A DNA stretch of 64,000 nt, taken from contig WACJ01000521.1 in NCBI GenBank assembly GCA_008973525.1, positions 930,001-994,000 on the forward strand, read 5' to 3'. Shown piece after piece: positions 45,801-57,331 of this stretch (its first letter is position 1; each line of letters starts with the position of its first letter). The position numbers and the translations under genes are program-made. The stretch comes from Stenopsyche tienmushanensis (Eukaryota; Arthropoda; Insecta; Trichoptera; Stenopsychidae). The notes below the pieces were generated by a model. That model saw only the letters and a list, made by a program, of their open reading frames with translations, was not told the origin of the DNA and ran no database searches.

Positions 45801-47570
45801 CGGTATGATTTATGGATATAGATATAAAACTTAATTTTATTGCTAGAAAACAAACATGCATATCGTGACATGTAACTCGTAGGACCAAAATACGAAAAAT
45901 GTATATTTCACGCAGCTAACGATACAATCGTCGCTGCAGTGTCACGTTCTTATTTCAAACACTTTAGAGTTCTGATTAAAAGTGCACCATAATTAGCAAG
46001 TAAATTATTTTTTTAAATCACTGGAGCACTTAAATCTTATTACTTGGCGTGACCGAGTCGCGTGCTTATCTAAGAGCGCGTGCCACAGTTTTACTATCAT
46101 TTTTCTTGGCGTCATTTTACAGTGAATTCGACTTAATTTTTCATCGGAAAACGTCGGAATAAATACACACAGGCACGCATAAACCGCAATGTAAATGTAT
46201 GAAACGTACATATTGACTGCGCCTGAAAATGTTATTCATGAAAGAAGTACGGCCCAAGCAGCATTCCCTGGCCAAGCAGCATTTCACTTCTTATGAAGAT
46301 ACCAAAAAATGAGTCGATTCTTGGATAGCCTCAAAAGACTTGTCGAATGCGAACAAAAATATGGACAAAAGCAGTGACTAGCGATGGGGGACTTGTTTGA
46401 AAGTACTTTTTAAAAGGATTCATTTTCAAGAAAAACGGCGAGAACTTATTCACACACCCAATATTTAGATCCGAATCTTAGACGCAACTATTGAAACCAA
46501 TGATTGAAATCCCGTTTAAATAAATATGGAAACCAATGCTGAAACACCATATAAAAGTTTATATCTGATGAAGTTTCAATAATCCGAAAACGCTTAACGT
46601 TCGTTAATGGATATGAAACCTCAAGTTTCTAAGAAAATATCGGATAACATTTGGATCAGAACTACTTATAATAACATTCATGGAGATGTCTTCTTGATAG
46701 TTCCAAACCCAATTTGTATTACACAACTTTAAAATATTCAAACGAGCAGAGTTTAATTAATTTGGCCAAATATTCGCAGATTGCCGAGTGCTTGATATTT
46801 GAGCGGGAGCTTTTCCAATTTGCTTAGCGAACAATTTAATTAAGAAAATAGTGGAAATTTTTCGCGCTAATCTTAAGTTATCCCCGCTGAACTTCAGACA
46901 TATCGATGATCATTTTCGAATGGAACCGAACTCTGTCACTATGATTATGTGACACGGGGACAATAATTAAATTGGGCCAATTAGAAAGCCGCAGAACACA
47001 TCAACCCCACACGGAAGGGGGCAATTTTACGATTGCGTGTAAAACACGGAATTTAATAAGGTCGTTTTATTTACGTGGCGCATTCGTGGATTATGTACAA
47101 TTTGGGCCGAAAATTAAATGATCTAATGGGCAATTTTTAAAACGATAACTGTGCCGATTAGTACTCGCGGTGGGCTTTTTAATTTGGAGCTTGGAGAAAC
47201 TATTTTGAAGGCTTCCGCGCGCTGTTGTTTGAAGTTGAAGTTGTGCGTGTAGGCTGAAAGCTTTCATGGAAAAAAATCCTTATCGCTTGAGGTATTTTTT
47301 TTTCTAAAAATACATTTACGAAGGTGTTATTTAAAATTACACCAGTATCTAGAAGTCACAACTCGTTTCCTGAAAGTGCTGTTTTTATGTCATTTAGGAA
47401 GGTTAACGTGGCAATATTTCGCAGATAGGGATACAAATTGTTCCCGTTAGACATGCAATATATAATTTATTGACAGATAGTATTTAATGAATGTATTTCA
47501 TAAAAATATATATTTTAAAGACAATAGGATTATTTTTTATTACACATTTGCGATTTTTTAAAAATTCTTT
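45801..47570. other. Unassigned DNA, GC-richer in 46.7-47.25 kb
   Basis: No repeat of this window matches. 46700-47250 is moderately GC-rich, repeat-free and stop-rich, which is more like conserved non-coding DNA than exon. The 68-codon minus-strand frame at 46005-46211 starts with a hydrophobic stretch that could be a signal peptide but has nothing else in its favour. Confidence 0.3.
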
Positions 47571-47599
47571 TGATAGATTTTTTTGCCATATCTAGAACT

Positions 47600-47685
47600 A
47601 ATGCAAAACACGAACAATTTCAAGAGTGTTAAAGTTAATTTATATTATACAAGCATTATACACGCTGCGCGGTCTTAAGAGAATG
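47600..47685 (-). mobile_element. piggyBac-like MITE fragment
   Basis: CAATTTCAAGAGTGTTAAAG, ATACAAGCATTATACACG and CTGCGCGGTCTTAAGAGAA match the core of the family in reverse. Confidence 0.55.
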
Positions 47686-48354
47686 TGATTTCACATTAGA
47701 ACATAGCATGTATGTTCTTCCATACAGAATGGTTTAAAATTCCTAAATTTAAAGCTAATAAGCTAAATAAACTAATAAAGCTAAGCTCTGCAATATGATA
47801 CTGAGCGCGCTTCCGCTTTTTTCGCACAGAATCCGACCATGGCAAAAGCGACGGCTCGTTGCCAAAGGGTTGAGCATGCAAATTTACTTGAAATTCGCAT
47901 AATATTTTAAGAATCAATTTAAATTCTAGATTTTATATAATGCAAGCAGGATATTCAGATAATAACCAAGTTTTGCTCAAAAATAAGCGAATTTAAATCA
48001 GATAGTAACCATGAAAAAACGAGGATCTACTTCGGTCATAGTTTCCTGAAATATTCTGAAATTCAGATTTTATACTAAAATGTCAAGAAACATTCTGAAG
48101 ATTCACGCCATGGAGTTCCAAATAGTTTAAAAGCGCGGCATTGAAAATAAAGCCCTAAGGAGTGCTGCACATCACATGTGCGGATTTATTCTGTCTTGAC
48201 CATTCAAATTGTGCACGCAACATGTGCGTGCATACTCATCAAGGGGTTAACCGAAACCATATTTGCTTGAAAGGGAAGATCACCAATCATTCAATCAGCG
48301 AGTGATCATACAAAACAAGGACCTACTTAGGCTACTTACAATATTTATGTAGTC
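47686..48354. other. Unassigned DNA with a piggyBac-like terminus
   Basis: Around 48215-48250, GCACGCAACATGTGCGTGCA and ATCAAGGGGTTAA form the reversed left end of the 7.68 kb type. The rest is unassigned. Confidence 0.35.
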
Positions 48355-48356
48355 AA

Positions 48357-48960
48357 GAATCAGCTTCTGTATGCCAATGTTATAGACCTTTCGCACCAAC
48401 TTTGTTTGGATTGTCTTTTGAATTCTGGGGTATAGTGTCATATCCACGTTTCATCCTACGTTACGATAGAGTCCAGAAAAGCTTATTCTTCTAGTGTTAA
48501 GAGATTTTGACGTTGCTCTGATGTGAGCATTCTGGGCACCCATCTCGCACACATCTTCTTGTAACCAAGTTTTTCCGATACAATATCATCGAGAAGACTT
48601 CGAGAAATGTCAGGAAATTCTTCATGAAGATCGTCAAGCATCACAATGTGGTCATTTCGCACTTTTTCTTCAATTATTTGCACAACTTCGTCAAAAATCA
48701 ATGATGGTCTCTTAATAACCTAACTCACTTTGTGATATGTTGTCGACTCATCACATCACTACCATAAAATCCCACATGCCTCCGATGGATATTAGTGGCG
48801 ATATTGTTCTGCAAAGTTAAAAAACAGATGATCACATGGATCTCGCACGTACGAGAGATGTCGGGAGCGCGCGACGACTTCTCCATCGGAATAATTTACT
48901 GTGACTAAACAAAATGGCCGACATACACACAGAATCAAACAAACTGACCCTCACAATACC
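48357..48960 (-). pseudogene. mariner transposase relic
   Basis: Minus strand from about 48890: a weak N-terminus with YGSDVMSRQHITK, a gap, then VVQIIEEKVRNDHIVMLDDL, EEFPDISRSLLDDIVSEKLG and CARWVPRMLTSEQRQN (48701-48483). A stop follows, then AFLDSIVT and DETW with HYTPEFKRQS (48480-48400). The expected Gly before DETW is a stop. The second and third catalytic residues are not present. Same family as 43.9-45.0 kb but without the LINE. Confidence 0.87.
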
Positions 48961-49890
48961 CAATATTAATTATCAAAATAAAATAAATAATATTTTGACG
49001 TAGCTGAGATCCTTTTAATAATGTATAATTCAACATGTTGTGAATGACTATGCGGTCTTTTATTTATTCGGCGAAAAAGTTCAACAGTTGGCGAGAATTA
49101 TGGCCGTCGCCGGAATGATATAAACACATAAAAAGGGGATGAAAAGAGGCTATGTAAAAAGGGACTGTAAAAAATATGAAATCGCAAAAAATATACGCAA
49201 GACATATGAGCGTGGGTCGTCCCGGAGGATTCGTCATCATGCTGTACAAACAAACAAACAAACAAACCGAAAGAATATCAGCTTAGAGATTAATGGATTA
49301 CAATGAGAATACATTATCTATTGTGTCGCGTCTTCGGGGACTTTGCTTTTAAATTTTATTTTCACGCTGTGCATTAAAATTAGCAGTGTCAAAAATATGT
49401 ACAACTTGTTGATGAAAACGTAATTTATTCCGGAGTAAATTGCGTTTCGTTCCGTTGTGGATTTTAATTTCGGCGGGATTTTTGATAGTACGAGGCCGAA
49501 TATAAAACAGGGATGAAGTGAGAGCCTGGAGCATGGAAACACGTATCCTGGGAGGTATTCGCCTCGTTTGAACAAAGAGATAAATGGAGGTTGCTTAGTG
49601 AAATATGTGTGGTGTTAAATCTGGGCTGGGATCGTTCGCTACTAACGAAGCATAATTATTCCGATTAATAGCACGTATTTCTGAGTACCTATTCGCGTGC
49701 TTCGACAAATCCGCCCTTTCGAATGTGTAAATTCGTTCGATGAATAATTCGGGATGGATGGATGAGGATGTCATCCGCAATTTGAGGAATTTGATGATGG
49801 TGATGGTATTCTTCCTAGCCCATTCGTCATCAATTTCGCTTTAAAACAATTGAAATAACATTATGAATGTTAAAAATTAGTTGTTCGTGT
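48961..49890. other. Unassigned DNA
   Basis: No repeat or domain recognised. Small frames at 49064-49780 overlap on one strand and look incidental. Confidence 0.3.
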
Positions 49891-49897
49891 CACACAT

Positions 49898-49919
49898 AAT
49901 GTTGCGCTGGCGCAACATT
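49898..49919. repeat. Perfect 22-bp palindrome
   Basis: AATGTTGCGC, two bases, GCGCAACATT: 10-bp exact arms. One of three GTTGCG palindromes within 1.6 kb. Confidence 0.85.
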
Positions 49920-50455
49920 GAAACAAATTTTATGGAATCACTTTGTATGAAGTGTATCTAACATTTCTTGGATATTTATGTGTGTATGGTTTTTACAAAT
50001 ATTTCATCTCTTCCTTGCATTTTCTTCATTGCGGGTTAATAATTACCATTTATGCTGAGGTGTCCAAGACTGATGTTTCTTCTCTAAGTTCAGATTCTTC
50101 TTTACTTTCCAATAGAGATAATACAATCTAAGATCTGAAGTCAATTTGTGTGATAGTTTGTTGCCAGTTTGTATATTTTCTAGGCATTGACAATAGTACT
50201 CCAATCCAATTATATATACATATATACAGTACATAAATGCTTTTCAAATTTTTATTTTAACCTTTCCCTACCGGTGATGTATTTACTACACCTCTACTCT
50301 AATAATGGAAATATCGATAGGAAATTTAATAGATACGGAATTCATAATTTTTGTATTCCTCCATAATATAATTACAAATCACATCAAAGTATTATAGTAT
50401 ATAAGTATTCATCTGCAGTGATGGAAATAAATAATTTGTCGGGAAATCGGGAGTT

Positions 50456-50696
50456 TTGCGAGTTTTAGTACATGTCTCAGCAGAAAGGAATTTTATCAGT
50501 CACATTGGTGGTGTTATACGAAAATGGGGTCATCAACTCGAACTAGCATTTAAATATCTGACGACTATACCTCCAAGGAGTGTGGAGGCTGAGCGTACAT
50601 TTTCAGGAGCAGGTTGCCTGGCTACCAAAAATCAGATCCAGACTAAATGACGACTCATCGCAAACAAAATGGACACTATAGGAGGGTTGACTGTAT
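50456..50696 (+). pseudogene. hAT transposase C-terminal relic
   Basis: LAFKYLTTIPPRSVEAERTF followed by SGAGCLATKN is the hAT dimerisation region (AERxFSxAG motif). A one-base frameshift at about 50625 separates it from RSRLNDDSSQTKW, the usual continuation (KxRSRLND). About 20 bp further is GGACACTATAGGAGGGTTGA (50671-50690), a terminal repeat also seen elsewhere. No RNase H-like catalytic part is found upstream. Whether that terminus belongs to this hAT or to a separate element is open. Confidence 0.8.
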
Positions 50697-50769
50697 GCCG
50701 TTTATTTAATTTATTAAAAAAATTATTATATTGGAAAACTTATCAGATTTATCTAACTTATCCTTATCA

Positions 50770-51062
50770 CAAAGATGATTGTGTTGCGTGGGCAATTTAC
50801 CATTTCCATCCAATAGAGCTGTTGATCTGAGCAGATTTAATTCGCCAGATTAACAGCTCGCTTCTTGCACATGCACCGTCGCCGTTTGGGTGGTAACGCG
50901 CAGAAGGCGGGATTCAGGGGGAGTTGTCGATTAGCCTTGGTCGCGGGAAGACGTCCTTCTCGCAGCCAGATCTCTCGATTACATTACGGCCCTAAAGAAC
51001 GGACCCGCGTGTTAGCGGTGGCCATCCCGATGAGCACGTGGGAGCGGGGAGCCACCCGGGGA
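50770..51062 (+). repeat. GC-rich dispersed repeat, longest copy
   Basis: TAATTCGCCAGATTAACAGC, GAGTTGTCGATTAGCCTTGG, GTCCTTCTCGCAGCCAGATC, then GTGGGAGCGGGGAGCC. Partial copies at 45.0-45.24 kb (same strand) and 60.5-60.7 kb (reverse). Confidence 0.65.
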
Positions 51063-51301
51063 CTAAAACAGTACAAATGTACTGTTTTATTTATTTCATC
51101 AAATTCATGATATTGGTTTTTATGTGAGAGGGATCCCTTTATTATTTAAACTCCAATAAAATTTTATTTGATGGAGGGAATAATGATCAGTGAATATAAG
51201 GAATTAAAACTATTTGTTTAATGTCAGTACTTGACATATAAAATATGTGGTTGTTTTTACTTTAAGCATATTTAATTGAAAACAACTAGGAAACTCCTAG
51301 C

Positions 51302-51317
51302 GTTGCGTCAACGCAAC
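51302..51317. repeat. 16-bp palindrome
   Basis: GTTGCGT, CA, ACGCAAC. Second of three related palindromes. Confidence 0.75.
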
Positions 51318-51464
51318 TTTAAGGAATATGAACATAAAAAATTAACTTGTTGATTTTATCACTTTGTTGAAGTTTCAGACTAATTGTGAATGCATTTTAA
51401 AACATGCACGATGAGTTTTGTATAATAAGTTCATTTTGATGACATTTTGTGAAGTTGAACATCG

Positions 51465-51482
51465 TGTTGCGTATACGCAACA
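51465..51482. repeat. Perfect 18-bp palindrome
   Basis: TGTTGCGTATACGCAACA, exact inverted symmetry. The same core occurs near the left end of the piggyBac-like MITE at 7.70 kb. Confidence 0.8.
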
Positions 51483-51948
51483 TTGGAAAAAATGTAAAAT
51501 TTAAGAAGGAGTTTAATATTAATTAAATGTCATCAATATTCGTCTTTTTAATAAATATTAAAAGCAATTTTATATCAATATTGCAAAAAACAGAGCTCAG
51601 GAATAAAAATATTACATATATTTCATCTTTGATACCGTTACCTTTATGGATACTTATATTCCAATTGAAAACTTCCAGACAAGATGATCACCATATAGTT
51701 AACCATTCCCTCGGGATTATGTCTTTCTTGCTACTCGTTTCAAACAGTATTCAAAGCAGTGATCCAGAACTATTTTATCGTAAGAAAATTTGATTGTTCT
51801 AATTTTTTAAAAATGAAAATTACCTATCCTGCAAAAAATCCAAACTTAAGATATTAGAGCTTTCACTATTTTTCATTTTTATATTTGGAATGAAATTATA
51901 TTGAGTATTAAAGGACTAAAATTTCAACTTCTTCCATTGAACGGTAAA
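51483..51948. other. AT-rich spacer
   Basis: The 88-codon frame at 51527-51793 has no recognised domain. Confidence 0.3.
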
Positions 51949-51950
51949 TA

Positions 51951-52344
51951 TTAGGAGGACCCGAAAGTATTCTAAAATTTTGCTGCTGCTTCATGCATTA
52001 TGCATTATCATAAAGCCAAATTGACACTGGATAAAATACGGGAATTAAACTGAGAGTCCACTGGACTTCATTCTAATGAATTTTCATTTATTCAAGTCCA
52101 TTTAGATGAAGCTTAAGAGAAAAACAATACAAAAATGCAGTTAAAATGAAAATGCATTTAAAATATTTTTTGCTTCAAAGTCGTAAATTTGTACAAAATA
52201 AGGATCAAAAGATTGCCAAAGCATTGAAAATATTTTTATTTAATGAAAGGGATCATATTTAATAATATTGTATATAAAACTTTTATTATTAATACTTTTG
52301 AACTTGTTTTTACTAAATTTTCGAATACTTTCGGGTTCTCCTAA
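51951..52344. mobile_element. TA-flanked MITE with long inverted ends
   Basis: 394 bp. The left end TTAGGAGGACCCGAAAGTAT and the inverted right end (52315-52344) match over about 30 bp with two differences, flanked by TA on both sides (51949-51950 and 52345-52346). This fits a mariner-type non-autonomous element. The interior is AT-rich and non-coding. Confidence 0.85.
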
Positions 52345-52346
52345 TA

Positions 52347-53554
52347 TGCATCCAGAACTAATTAAAGAGTAGAATTTATTTTCCATTTCAATTATTATTT
52401 TTAGATTAAATACCTGCATTATTTAACTCATTTCAAGAATATTAGATATTGTCTATGAAGTTAATAATTGATTCATAAAATATTAATAGTACTGAAGGTC
52501 TGCTTAAGCCACAGTACCAAGACATCGCCATAACGCAGTACGTTGCAGTTACATTGTATCGATTTTGAATATTAAATAAGTTCTCCGTGACAAAGGTCGT
52601 TATCTTTCCCAAGAACTAAACGTAATAAAGTTTTGTTGCGTTCGCGATAAACTCACCCCCACAAGAAAATAATATTAGCGTAGGGTGAAAAAAAGACCTA
52701 ATTAAATCGCCTCGGGAGTCACCCGGAGCTATTTCTGTTTGGTTAATTACATCCTACACGAAAGTGGTCCACTCCGACAATTTGAATAGGTTTTATGGTT
52801 TGTTTAGCTCCTTCGTCACAATTGGCTCGAATCCATTTGTGGGTCGCCCCGGGCGCACGATGAAAACAGTCCTCGGCTCGTTTGTAACAGAGAGATATTT
52901 CAATACAGGCAAATGTAAAGTGTTTACATGTAACACTTTGTAAGTGTTTAAAATTTATTTCGGGTGTAATTTTAAATAATCTTACGGGAAAATCATTTTA
53001 ACGCGATAATAACCGGTCACTCATAAATGCACTAATGGGATCATAAAACAGTAATATTGACAGTTTTTAATACCATTTTATGGTCACTAGTGTCGATATA
53101 TAGTTATTTGATCACGTGTGTAAATTTTGCTTAATAACTAGGGGTGAAATATTCAACCCCAAATCTTACAATGTCCGTATTAGAAATTCTATGCTAATTT
53201 TTTATATGGATACAAGGCGCCTCGGGCGTTCTAAAATATTGAATTTTACAGCAAAGTGTTAATTCTTACACAGATATTAAAGCCGGTTATAAAAGTTTGT
53301 GTTAGGAAATAATAGCTTTAAGCTTGAAACTTTAAGCAAATTTAGTTAATGACTTACATGAACTATTGACTGGATCTAAGCCATGTAAAATCATCGAATA
53401 CTTATATTATAGACATGGAAACTCATTTAATATATTACAAAACAATTTAAAACTGATCGATGTAGTCATTTTATTTTAGTAAAAGGTTGTACAATTTTAA
53501 CCATGGATAATGCGTTCACATTATTCAAACGTACGAACGAAAGATCCATTGTTT
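52347..53554. other. Unassigned DNA, GC-richer at 52.67-52.9 kb
   Basis: No repeat matched. The 52670-52900 stretch is single-copy in this window and less AT-rich; no exon is recognised. Confidence 0.3.
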
Positions 53555-54185
53555 TTAAGCAAAATTGTTTAGTGATGAAGCTCATGGTGTGCATTTTGGA
53601 CCAATGGAATCATTGAGCTGAATTTCTAGAAAGATGATGCTTGAAATGCTGTTACTATGTGATCCGGGTGGGTGTTAGACTCCACGATGCCCAGCCATAA
53701 AACTCCAAGGGGGGGGGAGCCAAACCTATACCTATGGGCAACGTTTGAAACACTGGAGTAATGATGTGGAGTAGAGGTGCGCAAAAGTAACCTCGTCAGT
53801 TTGCTCATCAAACGCTGCTGAGGTAGCCCAGCTAACATGAGTTGGGTGCGCAGGTCACCCTGTACTGCGTACCCATAAAAAGGTGTGTGGAACAGCTCAC
53901 TTCCTCTGGAGGGCGTGGAGCAAAAAGGGGGGGGCGCCTGGATACTCCGCACGTAGCGATTCTCGTAGAGCTAAATGATCAATGGAAGACACTCTTCGTG
54001 TGGCTAGTCCGGGGTAACCCGGAACAGACCATACAGCAGCGCATGAAATGGGGTTCGATCTATAATGAACCCCCAATCTAGTCAGTCACTGTCTGATGTC
54101 TGTCATCTTATCTTGTTGCTATGTGATACCAATTAATGTTGAGTGACTTTTTGTAGGCCACAGTTGAATCATATTGATGTGTCTC
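53555..54185 (+). pseudogene. DEAHFW-family transposase relic, split by an insertion
   Basis: FSDEAH is encoded just after 53565, then a decayed stretch corresponding to GPHFIEDDAG of the better copy at 57.53 kb. It is split at 53664-54113 and continues with SMLSDFL-like and NHIDV blocks (54128-54185). The order matches Tc1/IS630-like transposases; stops abound. Confidence 0.65.
53664..54113 (+). mobile_element. 450-bp insertion with target duplication, family unknown
   Basis: GC-rich compared with its flanks. It is bounded by TGTTACTATGTGAT (53650-53663) and TGTTGCTATGTGAT (54114-54127), a 14-bp direct repeat with one change. The related locus at 57.57 kb has the site unoccupied. It ends in GTCTGTCATCTTATCT with no poly(A). 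It is probably a 5'-truncated LINE or a SINE. The open frames inside (53626-53952 minus and 53842-54081 plus) show no domain I recognise. Confidence 0.75.
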
Positions 54186-54289
54186 ATATTTTTGTCAGCG
54201 ATTCTGAAAATATGTTTGCCTTGGTGATTAATTCACATTTACCCACTCCCCAACATAATCTCTTCTCCCATTCAAAATGGTTCTCCTTA

Positions 54290-54400
54290 TAGCTGATCGT
54301 TTTCTGACACCAGTGTAATGTAAAGCGTAGCGCTAGAGCTTCAAATCCCTGGAGTAGTTCCCTGTCTTACACAAACGCTGCAATATTTGCAAATTCGCAC
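54290..54400 (-). mobile_element. LTR-junction relic
   Basis: Minus strand: CGCTACGCTTTACATTACA then CTGGTGTCAGAAAACG, an LTR-end plus tRNA-Leu-like primer-binding-site arrangement. Duplicated at 57.73-57.81 kb. Confidence 0.5.
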
Positions 54401-54578
54401 GTGGGTTCATTCGCTATCGGGACGTGTAAATCTGAGTAGTAAATTCTCGTTAAACCCGTTGATAAAAACAATTTCCTGCAGCCAAACTTATTAGTCGACT
54501 GTCTATTAGTGCATTCGCACCCCAATTTTATTCCAATATGTTATATTTCTCACGGTATAGTTACTCACATGGTGTTAA

Positions 54579-54840
54579 CCCTATGGTTTTAATTTGAAGT
54601 AAGCATAAGTGCTATATTCGTGTGTCCATCACTTGTCGTCCACATAAATCCACTTTTCTCCCAGGACCGCGCAGCGTTATTCAAGCTTGTATATTAATAA
54701 ATGAACCTTAACACTGTTGATAGCATACAATATACGTTTATTTCGAGAATATTTAGACGTGTAGTTGTACCTTTACAGGCTCTTTTTGCGTATCACTCGA
54801 ATCTGAACGCATATATGCGCGATTACTCATCAACAACGGA
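54579..54840 (+). mobile_element. piggyBac-like MITE
   Basis: After TTAA (54575-54578) comes CCCTATGG, then CCATCACTTGTCGTCC, CTCCCAGGACCGCGCAGCG, TATATTAATAAATGAACC, TTTAGACGTGTAGTTGTACC and CGCATATATGCGCGATTACT, ending ATCAACAACGG. It sits at the same preceding sequence (CACGGTATAGTTACTCACAT) as the copy at 57980, so it was already there before the local duplication. Confidence 0.8.
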
Positions 54841-54849
54841 AATTAATGC

Positions 54850-55715
54850 AATCAATTCGAAATACATAATCAGAATTAATTTAGTATATGATGGATTTCA
54901 TGCTAGAGCTTCCATTAACAATGCATCAAATTGCAATATGAAATATGGAGTATTTAGCAACGAGCTTTCACAACTGCTCTCAGAACTTCGCCTGAGATGC
55001 TGCTAAAGTGAATTCTGAAATTAATAAGTTCCCATCTTAATTCCACCAAAGAAAAATTGCTTTCGCTGAAAGTTTCAGAACCGAAGAGCTCTTATGCGAT
55101 GCTGCTAAAGTTGCCTCAAAAGCGAACATATATTCATTTCATACATTTTGACCGCAATATCGAAGCTGCATCCAAGATTGTATATTTCGCTATAATTTTC
55201 AACATCAAACTGCATACATTCCTCCCTTTGAAGTACATAAATTTTCATCAAATAGCACATCTGATGAAAACTTCCACAGGCAATTCCTATACAGAAATGT
55301 ATTCAAATATACGATGCTTTTCATTGATACTTCAGAAGTATCAAAGAACTTATTTATTGGTGTTTGTTCGCATGTTTATCATATTCACGGGATACATTAT
55401 ATTGACTTTGGCTGATAAACAAGGGTAAGTTTTCGCTTTATATTGTTAACCACACGCAAATTGCTTTATACGTGACGTGTGATAAATTGAGGATAGCTAC
55501 AAAGCTCGAATAAAGACCGAGCCATAATAGCTTCATTATCTTCCAACCGTCTATTATTCTAATTTCTATTGCTGTCCATATACGCACATCCGAACCCAAA
55601 TATATTTCCATAATCGATACTAATGAAGTAATTATATATTATCTTCCTTTCTTGAACGATTGAGCTCGTTTTCCTATGGATTTCCTGTGGAAAAAGATCG
55701 GATCGAAGTCACCAA
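54850..55715. other. Unassigned DNA
   Basis: The 123-codon frame at 55057-55428 is one of the longer non-transposon frames, but I recognise no domain. It has a hydrophobic C-terminal segment and could be chance. GATGCTGCTAAAG occurs twice, at about 54995 and 55098. Confidence 0.3.
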
Positions 55716-55719
55716 ACGA

Positions 55720-56282
55720 AGAGTATTTCAACAAGAACGTTCCAAGTTTGTTGTATTATAACGACCAAATTATAAAAGCAATGTCTATTATATTTATATT
55801 AAATGATTTATTAATATATGGCAAATTATTATTTAAATTTATATTGTTGAAAAATGCATGTATGTTATCAAATTTTATTTTCAAAGTTAATGCTCCGTTC
55901 GAGAAACGTTTCGCGCATTAAGTTAATTTATCCTCGACATAACTTTCCTACCGAGTCGGCTATTTGACATTTAATAAACAAATTCAAGCAGTGATTTTAT
56001 TGACAATATATGGTTTCAACATAATGGGACTATGTGGCACACAGCGCATGGCACGATGGATATTCGACATGAGCGATTTGATCGCATGGTTATCTTGCAC
56101 GATGACTACTTTCAGAATACGTACCACCAAGCAAAAATGCGGCATATATTTGAATAATATTATATTAAATATTAAATGCCATAAAATAATCTTTCAAATA
56201 AAATTAAAAAAATAGTAGATATTTTATATATAATGTATTTTATTTACATTTAAAAATTGAGCGTCTTCATTGAAAGGCCCTT
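55720..56282 (+). mobile_element. DEAHFW-family element, internally deleted
   Basis: A degenerate left end near 55725-55755 (AACGTTCCAAGTTTGTTG) and the right end TTGAGCGTCTTCATTGAAAG (56256-56275) resemble the 10.5 kb copy. It retains VNAPFEKRFA, then DNIWFQHNGTMWHTAHGTM, the second catalytic region (usually QQDGATCHTA; the catalytic Asp is Asn or His here). ERFDRMVI and YHQAKM follow. The first catalytic block is deleted. Confidence 0.78.
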
Positions 56283-57331
56283 CATTTTTAGATAAAAATG
56301 ATTTTTAATTGTGTAATATGTATATAATATTTAAATCGACAGCTAATGTATGTTGATATTGAGGGCATGTTGGGGTGATTGCATAAACAAGACGATATTG
56401 ATCACTATTTGCATTTAAACCAGATTTATCAATTTACTTTTCCTTATTTAGTTAATTACACGCGAGCGAAATTTCTTTCCAATCCTGAATCTTCTCCCTT
56501 GGATTGAGTCCCAAAATTCGATATCGCTTTTCCGACGTGTGCAGAAACATTGTCATTATAGCCTCTCTTCCCGACTTCCGTAATCTCGGCTTGAAATAGA
56601 AAAGGCAGTAATATTAAATTCCTGGCGTGATATCTTATGACAGGTCACCTTGGAACAACGCTCCTGGATTTAGTGGTGTGCGTGACCCGCGATTCTTCTC
56701 CGGGACCCCAAACCTCCTTCTCAATAGGTTGTATTCATTAAAAGGGAGCAGAGCGATGTAACCGGATCCCGCCGCTTCTCTTTTTAATAAAATTGAATAA
56801 CGCCAAGGCTTTAATTTACGACCTGTACTTTGGGAGAATTTAAAGGAAGACACAGGAAGCAACGTTCCATTATCGATCATAATTGTTGCCGTTGAGGACT
56901 AACAAAGAGGGCCATTTTGCCCTGAGAATGATGACAACTTTCATTTATTATGTAGAATTAAAACAAATAAACCCCTCCTTTAATCCAATTAGTCAGAATA
57001 AAACATATATTTCTGTAAATCGTAAAACAATCCATATATAATGTATTAAAATTAATGTGTGTCGTCGTACTGTCGGTTTGTTAGGTATACATTCCTTTAC
57101 CGTATATCCAATTGTTATGAAACTTTGGGAAGTTGTTGTGTGCACTTTTTTTAATGTTATAGGATTAACACAATCATTATTCGTGTGTGGATTTTTATTT
57201 GCGAGACGTTTAACGGATGCACCGTATTGGTCTGATGAAGTTAACCGAACTTTGGAGCAGGGCGGGGTGAGCCGCCGGGAGAAGCAGGGATAAGGAGAAG
57301 GATGCATGCAAAATGTGGCGGATGTTTCCGC
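56283..57331. other. Unassigned DNA, GC-richer at 56.56-56.89 kb
   Basis: No transposon match. The 81-codon minus-strand frame at 56635-56880 lies in less AT-rich DNA and has no domain I know. 57050-57290 has two opposing frames, neither supported. Confidence 0.3.

Noticed and set aside
55057..55428. 123-codon open frame
   Set aside because: No recognised motif; length is within chance for this many kilobases, and composition matches the surrounding non-coding DNA.
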